A program made the position numbers and the translations under genes. A DNA stretch of 64,000 nt. Origin: Streptomyces sp. NBC_01754. GTDB lineage: Bacteria > Actinomycetota > Actinomycetes > Streptomycetales > Streptomycetaceae. The stretch spans positions 1,860,001-1,924,000 of the forward strand of contig NZ_CP109132.1 in the NCBI RefSeq assembly GCF_035918015.1, given 5' to 3'. Positions 14,964 through 23,494 of the stretch are shown here, piece after piece (position 1 is the stretch's first letter; each line of letters begins with the position of its first letter). The notes under the pieces are model-generated. The model was not told the origin of the DNA and made no database searches. It worked only from the letters and a program-made list of their open reading frames with translations.

Positions 14964-15875
14964 ATGGCTCCGGAGCTGCGTCATCTGCGCTATCTGCTGG
15001 CAGTCGCCGAACACGGCAGTTTCACCCGCGCCGCCGAAGAGCTGCGCATCTCCCAGCCGACGCTGTCCCAGCAGGTCAGACAGCTGGAGCGGGCCGTGGG
15101 CGCACAGCTGCTCGACCGCACCGGGCGCGGGGTGCGGCTGACCGACGCCGGAGAGACGTACGCACACCACGCCCGCCGGGCGCTGCGGGACCTGGCGGCG
15201 GGCGCGCGTGCCGTCCAGGACGTCCAGGACCTCTCACGCGGCCATCTGCGCCTGGCCGTGACACCGACCTTCAACGCCTACCTGGTGGGCCCCCTGGTCG
15301 CCGGGCTGCACGACCGGCATCCCGGCATCACCCTGGACGTCAGGGAGATGACGCAGGACCGTGTCGAGTCGGCGCTGGTCGCCGACGACCTCGACCTCGG
15401 CATCGCCTTCGCCGGGTCCCATCTGCCGGGCATCACGGCCACGACCCTGTTCACCGAGACCCTGAGCCTCGTCACCGCCACCCGCGGCCCTGTCCGCACT
15501 CCGCCTCGGCCGCTCCCCGTCCGCGAACTGCCCAGGTATCAACTGGGCCTCATCAGCAGCGACTTCGCCACCCGGGGACACATCGATGCGCACGTCGCGG
15601 CCCACGGGGTACGTCCGCATGTGACGGTGGAGTCCAACTCCGTCCAGGCCCTGGTCGAGATCGTGCGCCGTACGAGCATCGCCACCGTGCTGCCCGACGC
15701 CGTGACCGATGACCACCCCCACCTCACCCCTGTCCCCCTCGATCCCCCTCTGCCGGCGCGGACCGTCGCCCTGTTGCGGCGAGAGAGCGGTTACAAGAGT
15801 GCCGCCTCCCGTGCCTTCACCCGGCTCGTCCGAGACGTCGTCAGGTCCCGTGGCTACGCGGAGGCGGCTTCCTGA
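14964..15875 (+). CDS. LysR-family regulator, CynR-like by position
   Basis: A 303-residue LysR-type transcriptional regulator. The winged helix-turn-helix at residues 1-60 is textbook (LRYLLAVAEHGSFTRAAEEL, then SQPTLSQQVRQLE), followed by the two-lobe effector-binding domain (about 90-300). The ATG at 14964 starts directly at the conserved N-terminus and has GGGAG just before it; 23 extra in-frame codons upstream show no homology. Being divergent from the cyanase locus suggests it responds to cyanate, as CynR does, but no residue proves this. Confidence 0.88.
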   Translation: MAPELRHLRYLLAVAEHGSFTRAAEELRISQPTLSQQVRQLERAVGAQLLDRTGRGVRLTDAGETYAHHARRALRDLAAGARAVQDVQDLSRGHLRLAVTPTFNAYLVGPLVAGLHDRHPGITLDVREMTQDRVESALVADDLDLGIAFAGSHLPGITATTLFTETLSLVTATRGPVRTPPRPLPVRELPRYQLGLISSDFATRGHIDAHVAAHGVRPHVTVESNSVQALVEIVRRTSIATVLPDAVTDDHPHLTPVPLDPPLPARTVALLRRESGYKSAASRAFTRLVRDVVRSRGYAEAAS

Positions 15876-15910
15876 ACCACCACGCCGCGGGTCGGGACCA
15901 CAGCCGGGAC

Positions 15911-15942
15911 CGCCACGGCCGCCGGTCCGCGCGGCCGTGGCG
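15911..15942 (+). terminator. Terminator hairpin after the LysR gene
   Basis: Perfect 12-bp stem CGCCACGGCCGC (15911-15922) with its complement at 15931-15942 and an eight-base loop, 36 bases after the LysR stop. Confidence 0.6.
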
Positions 15943-16014
15943 CCGAGCCCCCACCGGCATCCCGCGTCGGCGGCACCCCATCACCCTTTCCATGGCCCGC
16001 CCTGAGGTGCGCAC

Positions 16015-16020
16015 TACACT
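16015..16020 (+). promoter_or_regulatory. -10 element of a probable leaderless promoter
   Basis: TACACT lies eight bases before the ATG at 16029, and no Shine-Dalgarno is present. This geometry fits transcription starting at the start codon. Confidence 0.45.
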
Positions 16021-16028
16021 CACCGCTC

Positions 16029-16961
16029 ATGTGGCCAGGACAACAGTCGGCTTCCGGACAGCCCAACCCGCAGGAACAGCCTTGGGGTTCACCTCGTACG
16101 CAACCCGGCGGGCCGGGCCCCGAGTGGCACGCCGCACCCACGGTCGGCACGGGTGCGCCCGAACCGCCCCGCCGCTCCTGGAACCGGACCACGGTCGCCG
16201 TCGTGGCCGCTGCCGCCGTGGTCGTCGTGGCGTGCGGGGTCACCGGCTTCCTGGTGCTCCGCGACGACGGGGACGGCACCCCGGACACGAAGCCGACGGC
16301 GGCGGACGCGTCGAGCACCGACACCACGGACCGCACGGCGGCCAAGGGCGGCTCGGGCCCACTCGTCCCCGGCTGGAACACGGTGGTCAACCCCAAGCGG
16401 GGTATCACCTTCGACGCGCCGGACTCCTGGGCGCGGCGGTCCACGGACTGGGTCAGCTATGTCGCGGAGAAGGACGATCCCGAGGAGAAGCCGCTGGTCG
16501 CGATGATGGCCCCTGCGGTCCTCAAGGAGAAGTGGTGCACGTCCGACGACGACAAGAACGGCACCCAGGAGGACACCCCGCTCGCCTCGGTGGGCACCAC
16601 CGGGGAGAAGGGCGCGAAGAGCACCGCCGACGCCGCCGAGGACACCGCGAAGACGTGGCTCTACGGCGCCTACACCCAGCCCGACCGCACCCGTCTGACG
16701 ATCGGTGAGCCGGAGACCTACCGGACGAAGTCGGGCATCGAGGGCAGCCTTGTGACGGTCACCTCGTCCGGTACGCCGAAGAACGGCACGTGCGACAGCG
16801 ACGGCAAGGCGGTGACCTTCGCCTTCAAGAACGCGGAGGGCGCCTACGTGTCCTGGACCTACGTCGGGGCACACGGGGTGCCCGACGAGGTGCCCGACGC
16901 CACGATCCGCGAAATCCTCAGCACGGTACGGCTCTACGAGGAGGGCGACGGGGAGGACTGA
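16029..16961 (+). CDS. Single-pass membrane protein with extracellular domain, function unknown
   Basis: A 310-residue protein. Residues 1-50 are a Pro/Gln/Gly-rich cytoplasmic tail, and one hydrophobic helix follows (TVAVVAAAAVVVVACGVTGF, about 56-75). A Thr/Asp/Ser-rich linker then leads to a folded extracellular domain of about 200 residues beginning at GWNTVVNPKRGITFDAP, with two cysteines (KWCTS and NGTCD) that could form a disulfide. This layout is common among Streptomyces envelope proteins of unknown role. It stands alone between two hairpins. Confidence 0.8.
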   Translation: MWPGQQSASGQPNPQEQPWGSPRTQPGGPGPEWHAAPTVGTGAPEPPRRSWNRTTVAVVAAAAVVVVACGVTGFLVLRDDGDGTPDTKPTAADASSTDTTDRTAAKGGSGPLVPGWNTVVNPKRGITFDAPDSWARRSTDWVSYVAEKDDPEEKPLVAMMAPAVLKEKWCTSDDDKNGTQEDTPLASVGTTGEKGAKSTADAAEDTAKTWLYGAYTQPDRTRLTIGEPETYRTKSGIEGSLVTVTSSGTPKNGTCDSDGKAVTFAFKNAEGAYVSWTYVGAHGVPDEVPDATIREILSTVRLYEEGDGED

Positions 16962-16990
16962 GGGCGAGCGCCGGTCCGGCGGCGCCCTCG
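16961..16990 (+). terminator. Compound terminator hairpin after the membrane protein gene
   Basis: Outer stem GAGGGCG (16961-16967) pairs with CGCCCTC (16984-16990), and an inner stem forms from CGCCGG and CCGGCG. It overlaps the last base of the stop codon. Confidence 0.55.
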
Positions 16991-17063
16991 TCTCCGCGAT
17001 CGATGCGCCGAGGGCGTCGACGCCACCGACCTGGCGACGGCCACGCCCTGCCGTCTCCCGTCG

Positions 17064-17360
17064 CTACCGGGACGGCGCGGGTCCCCGATCCGTGGGCTCC
17101 TCACCGAAGACCTCTGCGGCGGTGCCGGCGACGACCGCACGGCCCAGCCAGTGACGCAGAAGCTCCATATCACCGCAAGTGGCGACCCGCCGCCTCATCT
17201 CGTCGGTGACGTCGATCCCCCGTACGTCGAAGGCGCGTAGAATGCCCTCGACCCAGGCTTGGACGCGGCCCTCCTCGTGGGCCTCGGCACGGCCTTGGAC
17301 GCGGCCCTCCTCGCGGATCTCTTCAGACAGCGGTGAGATGTAGAAGGAGAGATCAGGCAC
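17064..17360 (-). CDS. Truncated tandem copy of the Rpn-like protein C-terminus
   Basis: A 98-residue protein matching only the C-terminal third of its upstream neighbour: DLSFYISPLSEEIREEGR, a short Arg/Glu/Gly repeat stretch, and a C-terminal helical part (RGIDVTDEMRRRV, HWLGRAV). The nuclease-like N-terminus is missing. The GTG at 17360 is preferred because GGAGGT lies seven bases upstream; a GTG at 17462 would overlap the neighbour's stop but adds 34 residues of no homology. The breakpoint falls close to the same GGAGG-like sequence inside the larger gene, consistent with a partial tandem duplication. It may modulate the full-length protein or be decaying. Confidence 0.65.
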   Translation of the reverse strand: MPDLSFYISPLSEEIREEGRVQGRAEAHEEGRVQAWVEGILRAFDVRGIDVTDEMRRRVATCGDMELLRHWLGRAVVAGTAAEVFGEEPTDRGPAPSR

Positions 17361-17458
17361 CGGGGACCTCCGCCGCTGTGCGCCCGGGCCGATGCCGGTG
17401 CGCCGTACAGGACGAGCGGGATCGGAACGCCGCGCCACCGCTCCAATCGGCGGAAACG

Positions 17459-18424
17459 TCACTCACCGAAGATCTCTTCGGCAGTCGTGGCGAAAAGTGC
17501 GCGACCCAGCCACCGCTGGAGGAGCTCCGGATCAGTACAGACGGTGATCTTCTCGCGGATGGTGTCGGTGACGCCGATACCCCGCCTGTCGAGGACGAAG
17601 AGAACAGCCTTGGCTTGGCCCTCGACACAGCCCTCGACACGGCCTTGGGCACGGCCTTGGGCACGGCCCTCGACACGGCCTTGGGCACGGCCTTGGGCAC
17701 GGCCTTGGGCACGGCCCTCGGCACGGCCTTCGTCGCGGATCTCTTCGGAGAGCGGCGAGGTGTAGAAGGAAAGGTCCACGGCCACCAGGTTCCTCCACTG
17801 TTGTGCGGCGGGGCGGTTGCCCAAGCCTTGTGCGATGAGTTCGACGAGGGGTTCTGCGATCGATTCCGGTGTGTCGCGCAGGGCGACGGACATCGTCTTC
17901 AGTATGGCATCGACGTCCGGATTGTCGGCGTGTGTGATGGCCGAGAGCGTGGCGAGAGCGAGGTCCTTGCGGGCCTCGGCCACATCGGTGATCACGGGCA
18001 TGTTGTGGGGCCCCGCGACGAGTGGGCGGGTCGTGACGGTCGGCCACTGGGGCAGGCCGATGGTGAGGGGGCGCGCGGCCCAGGTCGCGGTGGCGTGGTC
18101 CTGGCAGATGACGAGCAGCAGGACCGGGAGCCGGTACTTGTTGTTGAGGTAGGTGACGTAATACGGCCAGCTGGCCGTCTTGCCGGGGTCCTTCTTGCCC
18201 TGGGCTTCGACGACAAGGAGGAACGGGCCGTCGCCCTGTGTCTCGATGCGCAGCAGGGTGTCGACGCGTCGTTCGAGAGGTTCGTTCTCGGTGAGGTCGA
18301 CGGTCAGGGGCTCGGACGACGCCACGGGCGGGAGTTGGAGCCCGAGGACGTCGGAGAGCCGTGTGAAGAGGCCCGGGTATTCCTGGAAGATGCGGTGCAT
18401 CGCTTCGTGAGGTGCACTGACCAT
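17459..18424 (-). CDS. Rpn/PD-(D/E)XK nuclease-like protein with a four-residue repeat tract
   Basis: A 321-residue protein common in Streptomyces and usually uncharacterised. The N-terminal half resembles the Rpn/transposase-associated PD-(D/E)XK nuclease fold: a core Asp in RRVDTLLRIE and an ExQ pair in FLLVVEAQGKKD, followed by YYVTYLNNKYRLPVLLLVIC. A flexible tract of GRAQ/GRVE tetrapeptides (about ten units, DNA 17616-17731) resembles the Rpn C-terminal tail region, then comes a conserved helical end (RGIGVTDTIREKI, RWLGRALF). The ATG at 18424 begins at the first homologous residue (MVSAPHEAMHRIFQEYPGLF); an upstream in-frame extension is unlikely. The catalytic role is inferred from fold-like motifs only. 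Confidence 0.75.
   Translation of the reverse strand: MVSAPHEAMHRIFQEYPGLFTRLSDVLGLQLPPVASSEPLTVDLTENEPLERRVDTLLRIETQGDGPFLLVVEAQGKKDPGKTASWPYYVTYLNNKYRLPVLLLVICQDHATATWAARPLTIGLPQWPTVTTRPLVAGPHNMPVITDVAEARKDLALATLSAITHADNPDVDAILKTMSVALRDTPESIAEPLVELIAQGLGNRPAAQQWRNLVAVDLSFYTSPLSEEIRDEGRAEGRAQGRAQGRAQGRVEGRAQGRAQGRVEGCVEGQAKAVLFVLDRRGIGVTDTIREKITVCTDPELLQRWLGRALFATTAEEIFGE
17616..17731 (-). repeat. 12-bp tandem repeat encoding GRAQ/GRVE tetrapeptides
   Basis: About ten in-frame copies of a 12-bp unit close to GGCCTTGGGCAC (plus-strand sense) or its GGCCCTCGACAC variant. Unit number could change by slippage without breaking the frame. Confidence 0.85.
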
Positions 18425-18678
18425 GGGTTTCCGTTCGGGAGCACGCTGCTGTCTCTGGGGGGTTCCGGTTTCCCGGTAGGCGTCCAGCAGGACACCGACA
18501 CCGGTCTTGGCTCCGGAGGGTCGAATGAATGCGCGCGGCCGGACAGATCGTGATGAAGAGGATCCGTGGCGCGCCGCATGTGACATCAGCATATGCAGCG
18601 CAACCTGGGGTCTATCCAGGCCAGTTGGCCTGTACCACCCGATTGGGTGATCAAGCAGATTTACCGACTTGGCGGCGG

Positions 18679-19116
18679 TCACCGCACCAGGTCGATTTCG
18701 GCCCAGACCGTCTTGCGTGGGACAGGTCCGACCTCGACGCCCCAACGGTCGGCGAGCGCCTCGACGATGAGCAGCCCGCGCCCCGACTCGGCGTCACCGG
18801 GCGGGGGTTTGACGGCGCCGGGCACGGAAGGCAACCGCTCACCCAGAGTGTCGGTCACCTCGATACGGAGGAGCGCGTCGCGACGGACCGCGAGCCGCAA
18901 TCGGAAGTCACGGCCCGGCACGCGCCCGTGGAAGGCGGCGTTCACGGCCAGTTCGGCCACGATCTGCGCGGCCGGCTCGGTGGGCATCCCCCAGTCGCCC
19001 AGATGCGCTGTGGCCAGCAGATGAGCGAGCCTGGCACCCCGGCAGGTGGGAGACAGCAGCACTGTGAACTGCCGGTCGAGAGCGGAATGTTCGGTTCGGG
19101 TGATTTCTTGGGTCAC
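18679..19116 (-). CDS. Anti-sigma-factor-like histidine-kinase-fold ATP-binding protein
   Basis: A 145-residue stand-alone GHKL ATPase of the RsbW/SpoIIAB type. The N-box is IVAELAVNAAFHG (Asn for Mg-ATP), and the G boxes are represented by LRIEVTDTLGERLP and ESGRGLLIVEALADRWGV. It lacks the dimerisation/phosphoacceptor domain of sensor kinases. Its GTG start at 19116 is divergent from the XRE/DUF5753 gene. In Streptomyces this ATPase plus XRE plus DUF397 grouping (AbaA/WhiJ-like loci) recurs and affects development and antibiotic production, so these genes likely act together. Confidence 0.85.
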   Translation of the reverse strand: MTQEITRTEHSALDRQFTVLLSPTCRGARLAHLLATAHLGDWGMPTEPAAQIVAELAVNAAFHGRVPGRDFRLRLAVRRDALLRIEVTDTLGERLPSVPGAVKPPPGDAESGRGLLIVEALADRWGVEVGPVPRKTVWAEIDLVR

Positions 19117-19279
19117 ATCACCCAGCGTGGCCGCGTCCGCGTACCTTGGAGAGCGACAAGGTGGTTACGTACGGTGAGTGTCCCGCTCTTGTCCAGCGTT
19201 GTCCCGGCTGTACAGGGCGACTCCTCGGGGACGACGGAGGTTGGGCGAGGACTGAAAGCGCGTCGGAAGTGGGGCACGG

Positions 19280-20157
19280 ATGAGCGTGGATGAGGTCGGT
19301 ACGGAACGCGAGGACGGCGGGGCGGACGACCATGGTTGGGACGTCGATCCCGACGACGAGTCAGGGGCCGCGATGGTCGCTGCGGTGGGCCGCCAGATCA
19401 AGGCCTGGCGCGAGGCCTCAGGCATGCGGGCCGCCGAGTTCGGGGCCGCGATCGGGTACGGGGAGGACCTGGTCTACAAAGTGGAGGGCGGGCGGCGCAT
19501 CCCCCGGCCGGAGTTCCTGGACAGGTCGGACGAGGTGACCGGGGCGGGCGGCAAACTCTCCATGCTGAAACGGGAACTGGCGGAGGTCCGGTACCCCAAG
19601 AAGATCCGCGAGCTGGCGAAGCTGGAAGCACGGGCAGTCGAGCTGGAGGCGTACCACCATCACAACATCAATGGCCTGTTGCAGACAGAGGAACATATGC
19701 GGGCTCTGTTCGCCTCATGGTTGCCGGCTTACACGCGGGACGAAGTGGATCGAGTGGTGGCTGCTCGTCCGGCCAGGCGATCCATCTTCGACCGAACACC
19801 GCTCCCGTCGCTGAGCTTTGTCCAGGAAGAGGTGACACTTCGCCGTCCCGTCGGAGGCACAATGGTGCTGCGCCGCCAACTCGAACACTTGCTGGAGGCG
19901 GCACAGCTGCCGAACGTGACAATCCAGGTGATGCCGACGTACCGGGAGGAACATCCTGGAACAGGTGGGTTGATCGAGGTGTTGAGGTTTCCTGACGGCA
20001 GCGCGATGGGGCGATCCGAGGGCGCGTTCAGCGGTCGGCCTGTCTCGGACTGAAGCAACTCAGAATCCTCGGTCTGCGCTACGGCATGATCCGGGCGCAC
20101 GCTCTTACACCGCGTGAGTCGGTGGCCTTCATTGAGCAACTGCGGGGAGAAGCATGA
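19280..20157 (+). pseudogene. XRE-family HTH/DUF5753 regulator disrupted by a one-base frameshift
   Basis: Residues about 32-90 form an XRE helix-turn-helix (VGRQIKAWREASGMRAAEFG, GEDLVYKVEGGRRIP), and the rest is the DUF5753 domain (ELEAYHHHNINGLLQTEEHM, VTIQVMPTYREEHPGTGG). The frame stops at 20051-20053 right after GRPVSD. One base later the expected family ending continues in the next frame (LKQLRILGLRYGM, TPRESVAFIEQLRGEA) to a TGA at 20155-20157, which overlaps the ATG of the DUF397 gene exactly as in intact loci. One base (SD-P-KQL expected) is missing at about 20050. The truncated product would lose about 35 residues; a sequencing error is the alternative. Confidence 0.8.
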
Positions 20158-20363
20158 TCCACAATTCCTCTGCCGAGGAAGCCACGGGGCCACACTGGCA
20201 CAGAAGCAGCTACAGCAGCAGTGGTGACGGCAACGACTGCGTCGAGGTGGCAACCGCACCCGGCACCGTGCATGTCCGCGACTCCAAGAACCTTCCCGGG
20301 CCCCGCCTCGGGTTCGCCCCGGCCGCATGGGAAGCGTTCCTGACGCACGCCTCCAAGCACTGA
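20154..20363 (+). CDS. DUF397 protein, partner of the XRE/DUF5753 regulator
   Basis: A 69-residue DUF397 protein with the hallmark start WHRSSYSSSGDGNDCVEVA and the end VHVRDSKN...AWEAFL. DUF397 proteins are encoded beside XRE/DUF5753 regulators and are thought to act as their antagonists, as in the WhiJ system. Its ATG overlaps the stop of the restored XRE frame (ATGA), so its translation normally depends on reading through that gene. The frameshift upstream could therefore lower its expression. Confidence 0.87.
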   Translation: MIHNSSAEEATGPHWHRSSYSSSGDGNDCVEVATAPGTVHVRDSKNLPGPRLGFAPAAWEAFLTHASKH

Positions 20364-20413
20364 TCACCCATGCCGGGATCCGCCGGCACCGAGCCGGTCC
20401 TAGGAGAGACGTG

Positions 20414-20605
20414 ATGCATAAGCACGCACAACCGCACTGGCACAAGAGCAGCTACAGCAGTAACAGCAGCGAGGCCGACTGCGTCGAGGCGGCCCCCGGC
20501 CCTGGCGGCATCCACCTCCGCGACTCCAAGAATGCCTCCGGACCGCACCTGAGGTTCGCCCCCACCGCATGGAACGCCTTCGTGGCGCACACGGCCGGGC
20601 GCTGA
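20414..20605 (+). CDS. Second DUF397 protein
   Basis: A 63-residue DUF397 paralogue (WHKSSYSSNSSEADCVEAA, then IHLRDSKNASGPHL) following the first copy. The ATG at 20414 is preferred with GGAGAG at 20403-20408; a GTG one codon earlier is possible. The two copies are clearly related and probably arose by tandem duplication. It ends just before a strong terminator facing the LacI gene. Confidence 0.85.
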   Translation: MHKHAQPHWHKSSYSSNSSEADCVEAAPGPGGIHLRDSKNASGPHLRFAPTAWNAFVAHTAGR

Positions 20606-20634
20606 AAGGCCGGGCCCCTCCGGGCCCGGCCTTT
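20605..20634. terminator. Bidirectional terminator between the DUF397 and mal clusters
   Basis: Perfect 13-bp stem AAAGGCCGGGCCC (20605-20617) with its complement at 20622-20634 and a four-base loop, between convergent genes. The arms carry A and T tracts, so it can work in both directions. Confidence 0.85.
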
Positions 20635-20657
20635 CCGTCCCCGCGCGGGCACACGCC

Positions 20658-21704
20658 TCAGGCGCCGCGCACCGCCGCCGTGGAGCCCCGTACCACCAGC
20701 TCCGGCTGGAACACGTACTCCGTGCGCTGTACGGGGCTTCCGCCGATCTCCTCCAGCAGGGCGCCGACCGCCGCCGAGGCCATCGCCTGGACCGGCTGGC
20801 GCACCGTGGTCAGCGGCGGGTCGGTGAACGCGATCAGCTGGGAGTCGTCGAAGCCGACCACCGACACGTCACGCGGGACGTCCAGGCTGCGGCCCCGGGC
20901 CGCCCGGACCACACCGAGCGCCATCAGGTCGCTGCCGCAGACGATGCCCGTACAGCCCGCGTCGAGCAGGGCCCCGGCCGCGACCTGGCCGCCCTCCACG
21001 CTGAACAGCGTCGAGCAGACGAGGCGTTCGGCCTCGTCCTGGTCCATACGGAGCAGCGTGACGGCCGCGTCGATGAACCCGTCGCGCTTGCGCCGGGAGG
21101 GCACATAGCGCTGCGGCCCGATCGCCAGTCCGATCCGGCGGTGGCCCAGTTCGGCGAGGTGTCCCACCGCCATCCGTACGGCGGCCGGGTCGTCCGGTGA
21201 GACGAACGGGGCGCTGATGCGCTCGTTGTAGCCGTTGATCAGGACGAACGGCACGCCGCGTTCGGTGAGCGCGGCGTATCGCGCCGGGTCCGCCGAGGTG
21301 TCCGCGTGCAGGCCCGAGAGGAAGACGATCCCGCCGACGCCGCGCTCCACGAGCTGCTCGACCAGCTCGTCCTCGGTGGCGCCGCCCGGCAGCTGGGTGC
21401 ACAGGACGGGTGTGTAGCCGTGCCCGGCGAGCACCTGTTCCACGGACTGGGCGAACGCCGGGAAGATCGGGTTGGTGAGCTCGGGCGTCACCAGCCCGAT
21501 GAGTCCGGCGCTGCGCTTGCGCAGCGGTACGGGGCGTTCGTAGCCGAGGATGTCGAGCGCCGCGAGCACCCGCTGACGCGTGGTGCCCGCGACGCCCGGC
21601 TTCCCGTTGAGGACCCGGCTGACCGTGGCCTCGCTGACCGCTGCCTGGCCTGCGATGTCGGAGAGCCGAGGGGCCGGCCCGGTCCTCGGTGCGGGGACGG
21701 TCAC
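20658..21704 (-). CDS. LacI-family regulator at the distal end of the mal operon (MalR paralogue)
   Basis: A 348-residue LacI/GalR repressor. The N-terminal helix-turn-helix and hinge (RLSDIAGQAAVSEATVSRVL, NGKPGVAGTTR) are followed by the periplasmic-binding-protein-like sensor domain. The recognition helix is identical to that of MalR at 27073-28110, and much of the sensor domain matches (GLHADTSAD, PPLTTVRQPV). The two may share operators. The GTG at 21704 overlaps the aglA stop by four bases (GTGA), so it is translationally coupled to the operon it probably controls. Longer upstream reading in this frame is antisense to aglA and is rejected. Confidence 0.88.
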   Translation of the reverse strand: MTVPAPRTGPAPRLSDIAGQAAVSEATVSRVLNGKPGVAGTTRQRVLAALDILGYERPVPLRKRSAGLIGLVTPELTNPIFPAFAQSVEQVLAGHGYTPVLCTQLPGGATEDELVEQLVERGVGGIVFLSGLHADTSADPARYAALTERGVPFVLINGYNERISAPFVSPDDPAAVRMAVGHLAELGHRRIGLAIGPQRYVPSRRKRDGFIDAAVTLLRMDQDEAERLVCSTLFSVEGGQVAAGALLDAGCTGIVCGSDLMALGVVRAARGRSLDVPRDVSVVGFDDSQLIAFTDPPLTTVRQPVQAMASAAVGALLEEIGGSPVQRTEYVFQPELVVRGSTAAVRGA

Positions 21705-23395
21705 ACCGTCCACCACACCGTGGTGTCGGCGGGCAGCTCGACGGTGTCGCCGTCGACGGCCACCGGGACGCTGGCGAGCAGCTGGGTGCCGGGGACGGGC
21801 ATGGAGACGGGCGCGCCCGTGGTGTTGACGGTGCACACGAAGCCGGGGCGGCGCAGGACGAGTACGCCCTCGGGGGCGGTCTCCCACTCCACCTCGCTGC
21901 CGGCGCCGAGGCCGGGGTGCTCGCGGCGGGCGGCGATCGCGGCCCGGTAGAGCTCCAGGGTGGAGCCCTCCTTGCCGGTCTGCGCCTCGACGGAGAGGTC
22001 TCCCCAGCCGGCGGGCTGGGGCAGCCAGCTGCCGCCGTCGCCGAATCCGTACGAACTGCCCTCGCGGGTCCACGGGATCGGCACCCGGCAGCCGTCGCGG
22101 AAGCCGTCCTGGCCGGCGGCGCGGAAGAACGACGGGTCCTGGCGGGCCTCGTCGGGCAGGTCGGTGACGTCCGGCAGGCCCAGCTCCTCGCCCTGGTAGA
22201 CGTAGGCGGAGCCGGGCAGCGCGAGCATCAGCAGGGTCGCGGCACGGGCCCTGCGCAGGCCCTTGTCCCGGTCGCCGGGGGTGCGGATCTGGGTGCCCAG
22301 GCCCGGCGGGTTGGCGAAGCGGGTGGCGTGCCGGGTGACGTCGTGGTTGGAGAGCACCCAGGTGGTGGGCGCGCCGACCGGGCGCATCGCGTCGAGCGAG
22401 GAGTCGATGACCTTGCGGAGCTCGGTGGCGTCCCAGGCGGTCGAGAGGTACTGGAAGTTGAAGGCCTGGTGCATCTCGTCGGGGCGCACGTAGTTGGCGG
22501 TGCGCTCGACGGTGGGCGTCCACGCCTCGGCGACGAGGATCCGCCCGCCGTCCGAGGAGGGCCCCGCGGGGTACTCGTCGAGGATGGTGCGCCAGCTGCG
22601 GTAGACCTCGTGCACACCGTCCTGGTCGAAGAACGGCATGACGTCGTTGCCCAGCAGCTTCAGCTGGTCGTGGGAGCCGAGGTCGGGCAGGCCCTCCGCC
22701 TTGACGAGGCCGTGGGCGACGTCGACGCGGAAGCCGTCGACGCCCATGTCCAGCCAGAAGCGCAGGATGGAGCGGAACTCGTCGGCGACGGCCGGGTGTT
22801 CCCAGTTGAAGTCGGGCTGTTCGGGCGCGAAGAGGTGCAGGTACCAGTCGCCGGGGGTGCCGTCCGGGTGCGCGGTCCGGGTCCAGGCGGGTCCGCCGAA
22901 GATGGACTCCCAGTCGTTGGGCGGGAGTTCACCGTCGGTGCCCTTGCCGGGCCGGAAGTGGTAGCGGTCGCGCAGGGCGGAGCCGGGGCCCTCGGCGAGG
23001 GCACGCTTGAACCACTCGTGCTGGTCGGAGGAGTGGTTGGGCACCAGGTCGACGATGATGCGCAGGCCGAGCGCGTGGGCCTCGCGGATCAGGGCGTCGG
23101 CGTCCATCAGGGTGCCGAACATCGGGTCGATGGACCGGTAGTCGGCGACGTCGTAGCCGGCGTCGGCCTGCGGTGAGGAGTAGAAGGGGCTGAGCCAGAC
23201 GGCGTCGACACCGAGGTCCCTGAGGTACGGGAGGCGCGCGGTGACGCCCGCGAGATCCCCCATGCCGTCACCGTTGCCGTCGGCGAAGCTGCGTGGGTAC
23301 ACCTGGTAGATCACCGCGTCCTGCCACCAGCCGGTGCGGTGGCCCGGGGCGTCGGTGGACGTGCCGGTGGAGGGGGCAGCGAGGTGCTGGGTCAT
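21701..23395 (-). CDS. aglA: Intracellular alpha-glucosidase (GH13)
   Basis: A 564-residue GH13 exo-alpha-glucosidase with no signal peptide, so it acts in the cytoplasm on imported maltose and maltodextrins, releasing glucose. Family regions are clear: the N-terminal WWQDAVIYQVYPRSFADGNG, then DLVPNHSSDQHEW, GFRVDVAHGLVK (nucleophile Asp), VAEAW (acid/base Glu) and VLSNHDVTRH. Its closest type is the AglA/oligo-1,6-glucosidase group. It lies 99 bases downstream of malG in the operon and overlaps the distal LacI gene. The ATG at 23395 starts a few residues before the conserved region. Confidence 0.93.
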   Translation of the reverse strand: MTQHLAAPSTGTSTDAPGHRTGWWQDAVIYQVYPRSFADGNGDGMGDLAGVTARLPYLRDLGVDAVWLSPFYSSPQADAGYDVADYRSIDPMFGTLMDADALIREAHALGLRIIVDLVPNHSSDQHEWFKRALAEGPGSALRDRYHFRPGKGTDGELPPNDWESIFGGPAWTRTAHPDGTPGDWYLHLFAPEQPDFNWEHPAVADEFRSILRFWLDMGVDGFRVDVAHGLVKAEGLPDLGSHDQLKLLGNDVMPFFDQDGVHEVYRSWRTILDEYPAGPSSDGGRILVAEAWTPTVERTANYVRPDEMHQAFNFQYLSTAWDATELRKVIDSSLDAMRPVGAPTTWVLSNHDVTRHATRFANPPGLGTQIRTPGDRDKGLRRARAATLLMLALPGSAYVYQGEELGLPDVTDLPDEARQDPSFFRAAGQDGFRDGCRVPIPWTREGSSYGFGDGGSWLPQPAGWGDLSVEAQTGKEGSTLELYRAAIAARREHPGLGAGSEVEWETAPEGVLVLRRPGFVCTVNTTGAPVSMPVPGTQLLASVPVAVDGDTVELPADTTVWWTV

Positions 23396-23494
23396 GTCGT
23401 CCCTGGGGTGTCTGGGTGGGGAGCGGCGCCGGGACCGGGTCGGGGATCCGGCGCCGCCGTGACGGGTGCGTACGGTCGTGCGGCCTGGTGGGGG

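Noticed and set aside
17361..17462. GTG start at 17462 for the truncated Rpn-like copy, overlapping its neighbour's stop
   Set aside because: The GTG at 17360 has GGAGGT at ideal spacing and begins at the conserved segment. The extra 34 residues are not homologous.
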